Below are positions 10,273 to 18,418 of a DNA stretch of 64,000 nucleotides, piece after piece (within the stretch, counting starts at the first letter, position 1; the number at the start of each line of letters is the position of its first letter). Under the pieces are notes generated by a model. That model was given only the letters and a program-made list of their open reading frames with translations, was not told the origin of the DNA and did no database searches. A program made the translations under genes and the position numbers. The stretch is from Fulverythrobacter ferritrahens. GTDB taxonomy: Bacteria; Pseudomonadota; Alphaproteobacteria; Sphingomonadales; Sphingomonadaceae. The stretch spans positions 682,001-746,000 of the forward strand of contig NZ_JACDXU010000002.1 in NCBI RefSeq assembly GCF_020539485.1, in the 5' to 3' direction.

Positions 10273-10362
10273 CGTCACCCTGAACTTGGTTCAGGGTCCA
10301 TTTCTCCGGATCGGGCGCCGCTTGTGGGGAGATATGGATGCTGAACCAAGTTCAGCATGACG
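10273..10362. repeat. 90-base dispersed palindromic element, copy 1 (REP/BIME-like)
   Basis: Two hairpins face each other: CCCTGAACTTGGTTCAGGG (10278-10296) and TGCTGAACCAAGTTCAGCA (about 10341-10359), joined by a core reading CCATTTCTCCGGATCGG. The whole unit is bounded by CGTCA and TGACG. A second copy in inverted orientation lies at 53691-53790. Differences between copies keep the stems paired, which argues for selection on structure. It follows the efflux operon and could also act in its 3' end. Confidence 0.8.
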
Positions 10363-10424
10363 GTGGTCGAGGAGGGAGCGTTCTTCACCTCGTACCTTTG
10401 CAGCCGATGCTATCGACAAAAAGA

Positions 10425-10456
10425 AACCCCCGCAGACCGGGTGGTCTGCGGGGGTT
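10425..10456 (-). terminator. intrinsic terminator of the 13.75-10.49 kb leftward operon
   Basis: A 14-base perfect stem, AACCCCCGCAGACC (10425-10438) with GGTCTGCGGGGGTT (10443-10456), 4-base loop. On the minus strand it runs into TTTCTTTTT. It lies 34 bases past the stop of the DUF6152 gene. Confidence 0.88.
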
Positions 10457-10490
10457 CTTGCGTTCGTAAGGAACGATTGCCTTGCGGCGA

Positions 10491-10916
10491 TCAGTTCCCG
10501 CCGGCGCGCTTGGCAGCAGCGGCCACGGCTTCCGTGGTCGGGTTGCCGAGCGACAGCGAACGGCCATCGGGGAAGCTGATTTCCGCGGCGCTGGCGCGGG
10601 TATCCCCGTCGCGTGCGCGGAAGGCGTTCACGATGATCTTGGTGCCGGCCGGCAGCGAGTTCCGGTTCCAGCCACGACGCAGCAGGGCGCTGGGTGCACC
10701 GCCTTCAACGCGCCACACCTGACCGTTGCCGGTCTTGATGTGAATCCAGGAGTGGGGGTTCACCCACTCGAACTTCACCACGGTGCCTTCGATCTTGATA
10801 GGCTTGTTGCGATCGAATTCAGCCGCAAACGAATGGTGGGCATATGCTGTGCCCGCCGCGCCGCTCACCGCCAGAACGGCGCCGATCATCGCCGCTCGCA
10901 GGGTCTTCATACGCAT
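10491..10916 (-). CDS. DUF6152 family secreted protein
   Basis: A 141-residue exported protein. The start is taken as the ATG at 10916 because AGGAGT (on the minus strand, 10931-10926) lies 9 bases before it; a second ATG two codons later is possible. A signal peptide ends near AYA, giving a mature protein that begins HHSFAAEFD. This N-terminus and the GTVVKFEWVNPHSWIH motif are characteristic of DUF6152, small periplasmic proteins of unknown function. It is the third gene of a leftward operon behind a PQQ dehydrogenase and a secreted unknown protein, suggesting a role in the same periplasmic process. Confidence 0.85.
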   Translation of the reverse strand: MRMKTLRAAMIGAVLAVSGAAGTAYAHHSFAAEFDRNKPIKIEGTVVKFEWVNPHSWIHIKTGNGQVWRVEGGAPSALLRRGWNRNSLPAGTKIIVNAFRARDGDTRASAAEISFPDGRSLSLGNPTTEAVAAAAKRAGGN

Positions 10917-10968
10917 TGTGTGGTCACTCCTTTGAAATATCAACGTCCGGGGGACTTATCTGTTCCCC

Positions 10969-11823
10969 TCATTCTCCCGACTTCTTCGACTCCAGGAGAT
11001 CGCCGTAGAGCAACATCTCGGAGAAAGGCACGCACTTGTATTCAAGCAGCTGGGCATTGTCCTCGACGCGGCGATAAAGTGGCATCTTGATGGTCCAGGG
11101 CTTGGTGTAAACCGACGGATCGTCGATCGTGGCGGTATATTCGATGTGATCCTTGTCGATCAGCTTGAACGTCTCGGTCACCGCAGCGGTATTGGTCAGG
11201 TAATTGCCGGTGCGGTCGAGCCAGGTCACGCCCGCTTCGAGAGCGCCGCCGGGCAGCTTCACGTCGCCCGGGCTCTGGCCCAGCGTGACGACCTTCAGCG
11301 TATCGCCTTCCCACTTGCCGTAGGAGGTGCCCATCCAGGTGTCGATCGGCGGAACTTCCACGTCCTTCATGTGGATGACGCGGTTGGCCGAGGCGTATTC
11401 ATACACCATCAGCAGATCGTCCTTCTCGCCCTGCACGATCTGGAACGGCAGGTTGATATAGGTCGCGCGCGGGATCCCCGGCAGATAGCACATGGCTTCC
11501 GGATCGTGGCTCGGGGCGTTCGCCTTGTTGGCCTTGCGCAGTTCGAGCGCTTCCGCCTTGTAAGGGATCGAACCGCCTTCAACCACGCCCAGGCCAGCCG
11601 GAGTGGCGACCAGCGCGCCCATGGTGCGTTCGGCCGTGGTGTTGGTCGAAGCCGAATGGGGCTCAAGGTCATAATTGGCGGTGTTCAGCACCTGCCAAAC
11701 GCCGTTGAGGTTCGGATGCCCGCCGAGCTTCGCGGGCTCTTCAGCCATCGCCGCGGTGCTTGCCCCCGCGAGCAGCAGCGCGCCCAGCACGAATTTCTTC
11801 ACGAACTTGTCCTTTCCCAGCAT
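10969..11823 (-). CDS. secreted protein of unknown function, divergent member of a four-paralogue family
   Basis: A 284-residue exported protein; the start at 11823 follows an AGGAGA site that overlaps the stop codon of the upstream PQQ dehydrogenase gene. A signal peptide covers about 1-27. I do not recognise a named domain. It aligns by eye with the three tandem proteins at 17.4-20.5 kb: a PxLxGxW start, a CxxxGxP segment (MCYLPGIP), then WMGTSYGKWEGDTL, then DPSVYTKPWT, then LEYKCVP. It is the most divergent of the four: the conserved CHEGN near the C-terminus is replaced by CVPFS. Its position between a PQQ enzyme and a DUF6152 protein suggests a periplasmic partner role. Confidence 0.75.
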   Translation of the reverse strand: MLGKDKFVKKFVLGALLLAGASTAAMAEEPAKLGGHPNLNGVWQVLNTANYDLEPHSASTNTTAERTMGALVATPAGLGVVEGGSIPYKAEALELRKANKANAPSHDPEAMCYLPGIPRATYINLPFQIVQGEKDDLLMVYEYASANRVIHMKDVEVPPIDTWMGTSYGKWEGDTLKVVTLGQSPGDVKLPGGALEAGVTWLDRTGNYLTNTAAVTETFKLIDKDHIEYTATIDDPSVYTKPWTIKMPLYRRVEDNAQLLEYKCVPFSEMLLYGDLLESKKSGE

Positions 11824-11833
11824 AAACTCTCCT

Positions 11834-13750
11834 TTAGGTCCCTGTTCCGGGCAGCGCGAAGGACACGATCGCCCCCCCTGCATTAATGGCCACATACTGT
11901 TTACCGTCACTGCCCCTATAGCTCATCGGATTGGCATTGGCGTTGTTCGACAGCAATGCCTCCCACAATTCCTTGCCAGTTGCGGCATCAAAAGCACGGA
12001 ATCGCTTGTCGTTCGTGGCGCCGACGAACACGAGTCCGCCAGCCGTCACGGTCGGACCCGCGCTCCCGGCATTGCCAACAACCTGCTTCCCCTTAGGAAG
12101 TTCCTCATAAAGTCCAAGAGGGACTGCCCATTTTACTTCACCGGTGTTCGCATCGACCGCGGTAAGCCGCGCCCATGGCGGTTTGTAGCAGGGTGCACTG
12201 GTGCCAACCGGGCGGCCCTGGGCATCATATTTTCCGCTCAGCGGCGCCTGGAAACTGAAGAACGGGCCCTTGCCGTCCACGCTCGCCCGGTCATAGTCCG
12301 GCGATTCGGTGGCATCGAAGCTGTAGGGCTTGGAACCGGTCGGCACTTTCTCAACCCAGCCGACCAGCGAGGTGTCCTGCGCATTCATGTAAACGATGCC
12401 GGTCTTCGGATCGGCCGCCGAACCGCCCCAGTTCACACCGCCGGTTCCGCCGGGAAACTGGATGGTCGAGCGAACCGGATCGCCTTCCGCGCGATAGTTG
12501 AACGGCGTGAAGGGCCCCAGATTGATGAAGCCGCCGGCCTTTTCCCACATGGTGTGGCAGGCTGCGGAATGTTCGGGATTGGTATCCTGCGCGGTGACAA
12601 TGTCATTATAGCTCATCGCCACGCGGCTGAGCGGGGGCGTCTTCACCGGGATAGGCTGGGTCGGGTGATAATATTCGCCCGGTACGTCCCCTGCGGGAAC
12701 CGGACGCTCCTCGATGGGCATAGCCGGCTCGCCCGTTGCGGCGTCGAGTTCGTAGAAAAAGCTCGTCTTGCTGATATTCGCGAGGATCTTCTGGCGCTTG
12801 CCGTCAATCGTCACTTCCAGCAGCGGCCCGGCCGTGGGCATGTCGACATCCCACAGATCGTGATGCACGGACTGGAAGTGCCATTTGTACTTGCCGGTCT
12901 TGGCATCCACCGCGACCACGGAATTGCCGAACAGGTTCGACCCCGGGCGATCGCCGCCATAATAATTATGCGCAGGCCCGCCAATCGGGAGATAGACAGT
13001 ATCCGTATTCACATCCGCCGTGGCGGCGAAGCCCCACATATTGGTGCCGCCGCGCCCTTCCCAGCCATCGCCCCAGGTTTCGTTGAAGGGCTCGCCCTTC
13101 TTGGGGACGGTCTGGAATTCCCACAGCTTCTTGCCGGTCTTCACATCAAAGGCGCGGGGGTTGCCCGGATTGCCGCGCGGATTTTCAAGCGAGGCCGCGC
13201 CGATCACAGCCACATCGCCAATGATGGTGGGGGTGCCGCCATAGGATACGCCGACATCGACATAACCCTTGTTGCCGAAACCCGCGACCGGCTTGCCCGT
13301 GCCCGCGTCAAGCGCAGTCAGCTTGTTGCCCAGCATAACCAGCAGGCGCGGCTTCATCTTGCCGCTGCCGGCCCAATAGCCCAGCCCGCGGCCCGAGAAG
13401 CCGCCGCCGAATCCGCCCTGCGATTCAGGCTTGGGTTCTTCATGAACCCAGATTTCCTTGCCGGTGGCGGCATCGAGCGCGACTACCTTATAGCCGGCGG
13501 GCACATACATCACGCCGTTCACCACGATCGGTACGGCCGTGCTGAAGGTGCGCAGCGGATATGTCCACTGCTGCTGCAGCTGCGTCACGTTGGACTTGTT
13601 GATCTGGTCCAAAGGGGAGTAACGAGTCGCGGCAAGATCGCGATTGATCGTGCGCCAGTCACCGTCCGGCATGGAAACTTCGGCTGATGCTGCGGCGCAC
13701 AAACCAATCGCAGATATCGTCGCCAGAAGCGCAAAGCCGCCAAGACGCAT
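11834..13750 (-). CDS. PQQ-dependent quinoprotein dehydrogenase (1 of 3)
   Basis: A 638-residue periplasmic dehydrogenase of the quinoprotein glucose/alcohol dehydrogenase superfamily. Start 13750 follows a GGGAGAGA site; a signal peptide ends in ASA before EVSMPDGDW. Propeller-blade motifs recur (ALDAATGKEIW, AVDAKTGKYKW, AVDANTGEVKW, AFDAATGKELW), and the block HHDLWDVDMP is present as in membrane-type glucose dehydrogenases. There is no CxxCH, so no fused cytochrome domain; electrons must pass to a separate carrier or to quinone. It opens a leftward three-gene operon and faces two DUF6644 membrane protein genes across a 213-base divergent promoter region. The substrate cannot be inferred. 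Confidence 0.92.
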   Translation of the reverse strand: MRLGGFALLATISAIGLCAAASAEVSMPDGDWRTINRDLAATRYSPLDQINKSNVTQLQQQWTYPLRTFSTAVPIVVNGVMYVPAGYKVVALDAATGKEIWVHEEPKPESQGGFGGGFSGRGLGYWAGSGKMKPRLLVMLGNKLTALDAGTGKPVAGFGNKGYVDVGVSYGGTPTIIGDVAVIGAASLENPRGNPGNPRAFDVKTGKKLWEFQTVPKKGEPFNETWGDGWEGRGGTNMWGFAATADVNTDTVYLPIGGPAHNYYGGDRPGSNLFGNSVVAVDAKTGKYKWHFQSVHHDLWDVDMPTAGPLLEVTIDGKRQKILANISKTSFFYELDAATGEPAMPIEERPVPAGDVPGEYYHPTQPIPVKTPPLSRVAMSYNDIVTAQDTNPEHSAACHTMWEKAGGFINLGPFTPFNYRAEGDPVRSTIQFPGGTGGVNWGGSAADPKTGIVYMNAQDTSLVGWVEKVPTGSKPYSFDATESPDYDRASVDGKGPFFSFQAPLSGKYDAQGRPVGTSAPCYKPPWARLTAVDANTGEVKWAVPLGLYEELPKGKQVVGNAGSAGPTVTAGGLVFVGATNDKRFRAFDAATGKELWEALLSNNANANPMSYRGSDGKQYVAINAGGAIVSFALPGTGT

Positions 13751-13963
13751 GAACTTCTCTCCCGTCGGGTATGATTCGAGGCGCCCGGGAGGCGCCAGAT
13801 ACACTCTCTTTGACTTTGTCCTAGACGCGGAAGCTTGCCGTGGCAACGGTGCTTCGCTACAGGCAGGCAAATTTTGGCACCGCTGGGGGGCGGGGCTTCA
13901 CCGAAACTAATGGGGGTGGCGACCTTGGGCAGCCATACCTCGGGGAAAGGGACCGATGCTCTG

Positions 13964-14503
13964 ATGTCGATATCCGACCTTCTTTTTGAGTTCACTGACT
14001 GGCTGCGTGGCACGTCGCTCACTGAACTCTCCCTGGCGATCAACGAACTGTCGTTGAGCCTGTGGATCCAGACTCACTTCTGGGCGATTCCTACCATCCA
14101 GACGGTGCACATCCTCTCGATCGGCGCGCTGTTCGGCTCGGCCATGATGATCAGCCTGCGCGTGCTCGGCGTGACGGGTATGAGCCGCACCATGGCGCAG
14201 ACCACCCATCGCTACATTCCGTGGATCTGGTGGGCGCTGGTGCTGCTGGCCATTTCGGGCCTGCTGCTGATCATCGGGGAACCGGTGCGCGAACTGATCA
14301 ACCCGATCTTCTGGATCAAGATGGTGCTGATCATCGTTGCCGTGATCGCGACGCTGGCCTTCAATGGCGCAGTGAAGCGTCGCGCGGCCAAGTGGGATGC
14401 GGGCGCCGCAACGGGCGGCCTTCGTCTCGCAGCCATCCTGCTCCTCATCCTGTGGTGCGCAGTCATGTTCGGCGGTCGCTGGATCGCTTACGCGCCGGTC
14501 TAA
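13964..14503 (+). CDS. DUF6644 family membrane protein (first of pair)
   Basis: A 179-residue inner membrane protein. The start is chosen at 13964, giving the usual family N-terminus MSISDLLFEF; an ATG at 13910 is also in frame. About four to five membrane segments are visible, with a conserved PTIQTVHILSIGALFG helix (family form P-x-x-E/Q-x-x-H) near residues 40-58 and MISLRVLG just after. It belongs to DUF6644, whose function is unknown. It is 15 bases upstream of a second gene of the same family, so the two probably form a heteromeric membrane pair, and it faces a PQQ dehydrogenase operon. A link to periplasmic electron transfer is inference only. Confidence 0.8.
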   Translation: MSISDLLFEFTDWLRGTSLTELSLAINELSLSLWIQTHFWAIPTIQTVHILSIGALFGSAMMISLRVLGVTGMSRTMAQTTHRYIPWIWWALVLLAISGLLLIIGEPVRELINPIFWIKMVLIIVAVIATLAFNGAVKRRAAKWDAGAATGGLRLAAILLLILWCAVMFGGRWIAYAPV

Positions 14504-14518
14504 GGGGGAAGATTTCTC

Positions 14519-15022
14519 ATGATTCTCGAATCCTTCTGGCAGGCCCTTCAGGCCTCCGCAGTCGGCGATTTCATCGCCACCTCCACCTGGGCGTTCCCGA
14601 CGCTTGAAACCCTGCATGTGATCGCTCTGGTGACTGTGCTGGGCAGCATCGTGATCGTCGATATCCGCCTGCTCGGCCTGACCTCCACCGATTATCCGGT
14701 CACCGTCATCAGCCAGGACACGCTGAAGATCACCTGGATCGCCTTCATCTGCGCGGCGATCACCGGGTCATTGCTCTTCACCGCGAAGGCGCATGACTAC
14801 ATGATCAACCCGTATTTCATCCGGAAGATGATCCTGCTGGCGCTGGCCGGGGTCAACATGGGCGTGTTCCATGTGCTGACCTGGAAGTCGGTGAAGCAGT
14901 GGGACACGGGCGGCATGATTCCCGTCGCCGCCAAGGTTGCGGGCGTGCTCTCGCTGATCCTGTGGGTCGGCGTGGTGATGATGGGCCGCACCATCGGCTT
15001 CACGCTGGGCATCTTCTACTGA
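14519..15022 (+). CDS. DUF6644 family membrane protein (second of pair)
   Basis: A 167-residue integral membrane protein with four or five helices, related to the preceding gene: PTLETLHVIALVTVLG and VDIRLLGL match the first protein's PTIQTVHILSIGALFG and ISLRVLG. The conserved His in the first or second helix (ETLH here) is retained in both. The gene follows the first by 15 bases and ends before a strong terminator at 15071. Function unknown; the pairing and the neighbouring quinoprotein suggest a membrane partner for periplasmic redox proteins. Confidence 0.82.
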   Translation: MILESFWQALQASAVGDFIATSTWAFPTLETLHVIALVTVLGSIVIVDIRLLGLTSTDYPVTVISQDTLKITWIAFICAAITGSLLFTAKAHDYMINPYFIRKMILLALAGVNMGVFHVLTWKSVKQWDTGGMIPVAAKVAGVLSLILWVGVVMMGRTIGFTLGIFY

Positions 15023-15070
15023 TCGCCTGACATTGCACTGGCCGGCCTCCCCGGGTCGGCCCGGCAAGAG

Positions 15071-15110
15071 AAAGCCGCGAAACCCAGGTGGTTTCGCGGC
15101 TTTTCTTTTT
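15071..15110 (+). terminator. intrinsic terminator after the DUF6644 pair
   Basis: Stem AAAGCCGCGAAACC (15071-15084) pairs with GGTTTCGCGGCTTT (15090-15103) and is followed by a T-rich tract to 15110. It may also serve the convergent GNAT gene on the other strand, where the tail is less T-rich. Confidence 0.85.
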
Positions 15111-15140
15111 CCCGATTCAGAATGCCCTCTCGGCGGGCTC

Positions 15141-15599
15141 TCAAAGATCCAGATGAAAGAACTGGTTGAACTCGCTCGCCTCATAGTCCGAGAACGCGTC
15201 GCCCGGACGGAAACCGCGCCGACGATAGAGCGCAAGGGCTGGTTCAAAGCTGGGGCCCGAGCCGGTTTCCAGACTCAATCGGGTTACGCCTTTCGCGCGC
15301 GCAGCGTCGATGATGGTATCCAGAAGCGCTGCTGCTGCCCCCATGCGGAAGAAGTCGGGATGAGTCCGCATGGATTTTACTTCCGCCTGTGCAGCACCCA
15401 GCAGCTTCATCGCCCCGATGCTGGCAATACGGCCATCCCGCCACGCGCTCCAAACCGTGACGCCGGGGGCTGTCAGGCCTGAGAGATCGAGCGCAAACAC
15501 CGCTTCGGGCGGAGAGTTGGCGTGCATGCCAGCCAGATGCAGGGCGAGGAGAGAACGGCTCTGTTCGCCGGTGAGATCGTCTTCAAGGATATCGAACAT
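15141..15599 (-). CDS. GNAT family N-acetyltransferase
   Basis: A 152-residue acetyltransferase of the GNAT fold. The acetyl-CoA motif A is read as EVKSMRTHPDFFRMGAA, with R-M-G-A standing for the usual Q/R-x-x-G-x-G/A pyrophosphate loop, followed by helix ALLDTIIDAA. Motif B is seen in LSLETG followed by ALALYRRRGF near residue 128. The substrate is unknown. It is a single leftward gene between the DUF6644 pair and the esterase operon, with terminators on both sides. Confidence 0.85.
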   Translation of the reverse strand: MFDILEDDLTGEQSRSLLALHLAGMHANSPPEAVFALDLSGLTAPGVTVWSAWRDGRIASIGAMKLLGAAQAEVKSMRTHPDFFRMGAAAALLDTIIDAARAKGVTRLSLETGSGPSFEPALALYRRRGFRPGDAFSDYEASEFNQFFHLDL

Positions 15600-15640
15600 G
15601 CTTTGTCCTGTTGGAAATACCCATATTTGCCATGCCGTTA

Positions 15641-15683
15641 CCCAAACAAAAAGCCGCGAGACCTCTCGGTCCCGCGGCTTTTC
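15641..15683 (-). terminator. intrinsic terminator of the 22.5-15.7 kb leftward operon
   Basis: Arms AAGCCGCG (15651-15658) and CGCGGCTT (15673-15680), with further inner pairing around a TCTC loop. On the minus strand it runs into TTTTTGTTT. It lies about 35 bases past the esterase stop. Confidence 0.75.
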
Positions 15684-15714
15684 TCATCCATTCTGGCCAG
15701 GGAGGGGCGCGCCC

Positions 15715-17361
15715 TTATTCCCCTTCCTTGATGCCCAGCGGCTTTGCCACGTCGCGCTCGAACAAGCCCTCATAGAGCTTGAGCTTGGCATCCGTGGTCC
15801 AGTGGCCCTTGGCCGATCCCTTATTGCCGTCCAGCAGCATTGCCTCGGTCGAGCCGAGATCCTTCACGGCAGGCCACTTGGGCAGGCCCTCGCCATTGGG
15901 ATTGCCGGTGGCGGCAAAGTTCACCCAATATTGCGAGACCTGATCCGCGAAGGCCAGTTGCACCGGATCATTCTTCATCAGATCGACCGAGCTGCCCGCC
16001 GGATAGGTGCGCGGCGCGGCGAGGTTGTTGAAGACATAGGGAATCTCGGCCGTGTGGCCCGCGCCCAGATCCTTCTGGCCCGGATCGTAGAGCGGCCGGT
16101 GCGTGAACCAGTAATGCCACGCATTCTTGCCGATGGCGGCCTGGCTCTCGGCCAACAGGCGCATGTGCCATGCCATCGCATCGGAGAAGGGCAGGGTGGA
16201 AGCCGCAGCGGCGTCCGCATCGGTGGCGGCGGGATAGGCGGCCATGCCGACATCGGCCAGATCGCCCCAACGCTGTTGCGCCCCGGCTGCCCAGCTCTCC
16301 TTCGTTACGGGCGGGCCGAAGCCTGCCGTGAAAGAGCCTTCCTCCGCATTGGACCCGGCCAGAATATCGACCGGGTTCTGCTTGCCCTCGGCAATGGTGA
16401 TCGAAACGTCTTGCGGGATGATCCAGCCATCCACGATCATGCCCTGGCCGCGAATACCGGCGAACACATCCTTGGCGGGCAGGGCGCGCAGTTCGGCCAG
16501 GCTCTTGGCGCCGAGCTTCTCGGCTGCTTCCAGCGTGCGGGCTTCGGAAGCCTCGCGCGTGCCCATCTTGGCGATGCCCAGACCCATCCAGGCGCCGCTT
16601 TCAGGAATGCCGCGCTCAAACGTGCCGCGCGCGGGCGGGGCCCCCACCAGGCCGCCGATCATGGCCGCACCGGCGCTCTCGCCGAACAGGGTCACGCGAC
16701 TGGGATCGCCGCCAAAGGCCGCGATGTTTTCCTTCACCCATTTGAAGGCCGCGATCGCATCGCCCAGCGCCTGATTGCCCGACGCCTTGTGGGGCGAAGC
16801 GGCCGTGAGTTCCGGGTGCGACATGAAGCCGAGCGAGCCGACGCGATAGTTGAAGGTGACGAGGACGACGCCCTTCTTGGCCAGCTTGTCGCCTTCGCTG
16901 AAGGGGGAGTTGCCACCCCCTTCATTATAGGCGCCGCCATAGAGCCAGATCATTACCGGCAGCTTTTCCTTGCCGGTCTTCGCAGGCGTCCAGACGTTGA
17001 GATAGAGGCAATCCTCCGACATCTCCGGCGCGTTGTTGAAATCGGTTGCCCCGTTCTTGGGGAAGCGGTTGGGCGCGGGGTTCTGGATGCAGGGCGCGCC
17101 ATACTGGCTACCGTCGCGCACGCCGCTCCACTTGGCTGGTGGCTGCGGTTGTTCCCAGCGCAGATCGCCTACCGGGGGCGCAGCGAAGGGAATGCCCTTG
17201 AAGACGGTGATTCCGTCCTCATTACCGGCAAAGCCCTGGATCTTGCCCTGCTTGGTGGTGACGGGCTTGGCCAGCGTGGGCTGGTCGGCCTGAGCCACCG
17301 CAGCCGAGGCCATCAGGGCCGAGGCTATGGCGACGCGAAGCGCGATTGCGCGGGTCTTCAT
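15715..17361 (-). CDS. secreted type-B carboxylesterase
   Basis: A 548-residue alpha/beta-hydrolase of the carboxylesterase type-B (para-nitrobenzyl esterase) family. A signal peptide (1-25, cleaved near AQA) sends it to the periplasm. The nucleophile elbow is GESAG at residues 227-231 with Ser229; the oxyanion region YGGAYNEGG is near 141-149; EDCLYLNVW is the family signature near 116-124; GSNAEEG and HTAEIPY supply the acid and His parts of the triad. A GGGGAG site precedes the ATG. It is the last gene of a leftward five-gene operon with a PQQ dehydrogenase and three secreted paralogues, so it may release the alcohol that the dehydrogenase oxidises. The ester substrate is unknown. Confidence 0.92.
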   Translation of the reverse strand: MKTRAIALRVAIASALMASAAVAQADQPTLAKPVTTKQGKIQGFAGNEDGITVFKGIPFAAPPVGDLRWEQPQPPAKWSGVRDGSQYGAPCIQNPAPNRFPKNGATDFNNAPEMSEDCLYLNVWTPAKTGKEKLPVMIWLYGGAYNEGGGNSPFSEGDKLAKKGVVLVTFNYRVGSLGFMSHPELTAASPHKASGNQALGDAIAAFKWVKENIAAFGGDPSRVTLFGESAGAAMIGGLVGAPPARGTFERGIPESGAWMGLGIAKMGTREASEARTLEAAEKLGAKSLAELRALPAKDVFAGIRGQGMIVDGWIIPQDVSITIAEGKQNPVDILAGSNAEEGSFTAGFGPPVTKESWAAGAQQRWGDLADVGMAAYPAATDADAAAASTLPFSDAMAWHMRLLAESQAAIGKNAWHYWFTHRPLYDPGQKDLGAGHTAEIPYVFNNLAAPRTYPAGSSVDLMKNDPVQLAFADQVSQYWVNFAATGNPNGEGLPKWPAVKDLGSTEAMLLDGNKGSAKGHWTTDAKLKLYEGLFERDVAKPLGIKEGE

Positions 17362-17366
17362 CAGGC

Positions 17367-18416
17367 TTACTCCCCAGTTTTGCCCGCTTCTGCGCGCTGG
17401 GCACGCGAAGCGTTGATATAGTTGCGGACCTGCACATTGCCTTCGTGGCAGGCATATTCGAAGATTCCGAAGCCATCGTCCCGCTGCCAGTCGAGGCGGG
17501 CGGTCCAGGGCTTGGTGAACACCACCGGATCATCCAGCGTCACTTCGTAGACGATGGTGTCCTTGCCGGTCATGGTGAAGCGCTCGGTCATCTTGGCGCT
17601 TTCGCTGATCGGGGTGTTGTTCGTAGGCGGCGATCCGGTTGTGCCGATATTGGTGGCCGAGGGGCCGGGCTTGAAATTGGTGGTTTCGACAACCAGCGTG
17701 TTGCCGTTTTCCCAATGACCCCGGCTTTCACCCAGCCAGTTCTGAATCTGCACCGGGATGGGCTTGCGTCCATCCGTGTAGATCATGCGGGTTTCATGGA
17801 CCATTTCCATCTGCAGGGCGACAAGGCCCGGCGCCTGGAAAATCCGCATCCCGTTATTGTACATGAAGGGGAACATCGAAGCGGGTAGGCCGCGCGTGAT
17901 GCAGCGGTCCCAGCTGTCGAAATCGCTCACCCATTCGAAGGGCTGGTTTGGTGCCCAGGTGGAACGCATCTCGGCGGAACGGCGCTTGCCCTCTTCCGTA
18001 TAGGGAGGGAGCCGGCCATTGGGCGGATCGATGATCCAGCTGGTGCGGCGGTTGGCAGAGGCGACTTCGGCCCAATGGCCGATGCCCATGGTGCCGCTGG
18101 CCTCTTCATTCTCATAGCGCTTGGAAAGCGCCTGCACGGCCTCGTCCCGCTCGGCGAATTCCTGATCTGTCAGGAACACGCGATTGCCATATTTCGGATC
18201 GCGTTCCAGCGGCGTGCGGCCGTTCAGGTGATCGATCGGCCAGCCGCCGCGCAGATCGGGCTCGCCCCACGATGTGGTGGCGGGCTTGTAGTCGCGCGGC
18301 ACGGGCGGAACGACAGTCAGATCCTCCCCTTCGGCAGAGACGGGGACAGACATGACCCCCGCCGCGACAAGCGCGACGGGGGCCAGAATGATGCCGAATT
18401 TTGCAGAACGCATCAT
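17367..18416 (-). CDS. secreted protein of unknown function, tandem paralogue 3
   Basis: A 349-residue exported protein with a signal peptide of about 28 residues (MMRSAKF start). I know no named domain or activity for it. Features shared with the next two genes are DYKPATTSWGEPDLRG at the mature N-terminus, RTSWIIDPPNGRLPP (about 115), WDRCITRGLPASMFP with a conserved Cys (about 165), GESRGHWENGNTLVVETTN (about 230), FTKPWTARLDW, and the C-terminal FEYACHEGNVQVRNY with a second conserved Cys. The two Cys may form a disulfide (inference). It sits 5 bases from the esterase gene and 2 bases from its upstream paralogue, so co-translation is likely. Confidence 0.82.
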   Translation of the reverse strand: MMRSAKFGIILAPVALVAAGVMSVPVSAEGEDLTVVPPVPRDYKPATTSWGEPDLRGGWPIDHLNGRTPLERDPKYGNRVFLTDQEFAERDEAVQALSKRYENEEASGTMGIGHWAEVASANRRTSWIIDPPNGRLPPYTEEGKRRSAEMRSTWAPNQPFEWVSDFDSWDRCITRGLPASMFPFMYNNGMRIFQAPGLVALQMEMVHETRMIYTDGRKPIPVQIQNWLGESRGHWENGNTLVVETTNFKPGPSATNIGTTGSPPTNNTPISESAKMTERFTMTGKDTIVYEVTLDDPVVFTKPWTARLDWQRDDGFGIFEYACHEGNVQVRNYINASRAQRAEAGKTGE

Positions 18417-18418
18417 GC

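Noticed and set aside
11675-13687. 670-codon open frame on the plus strand
   Set aside because: It is the antisense frame of the PQQ dehydrogenase gene; its composition (R/H/A-rich, no motif) is a GC artefact and the minus frame has clear family motifs.
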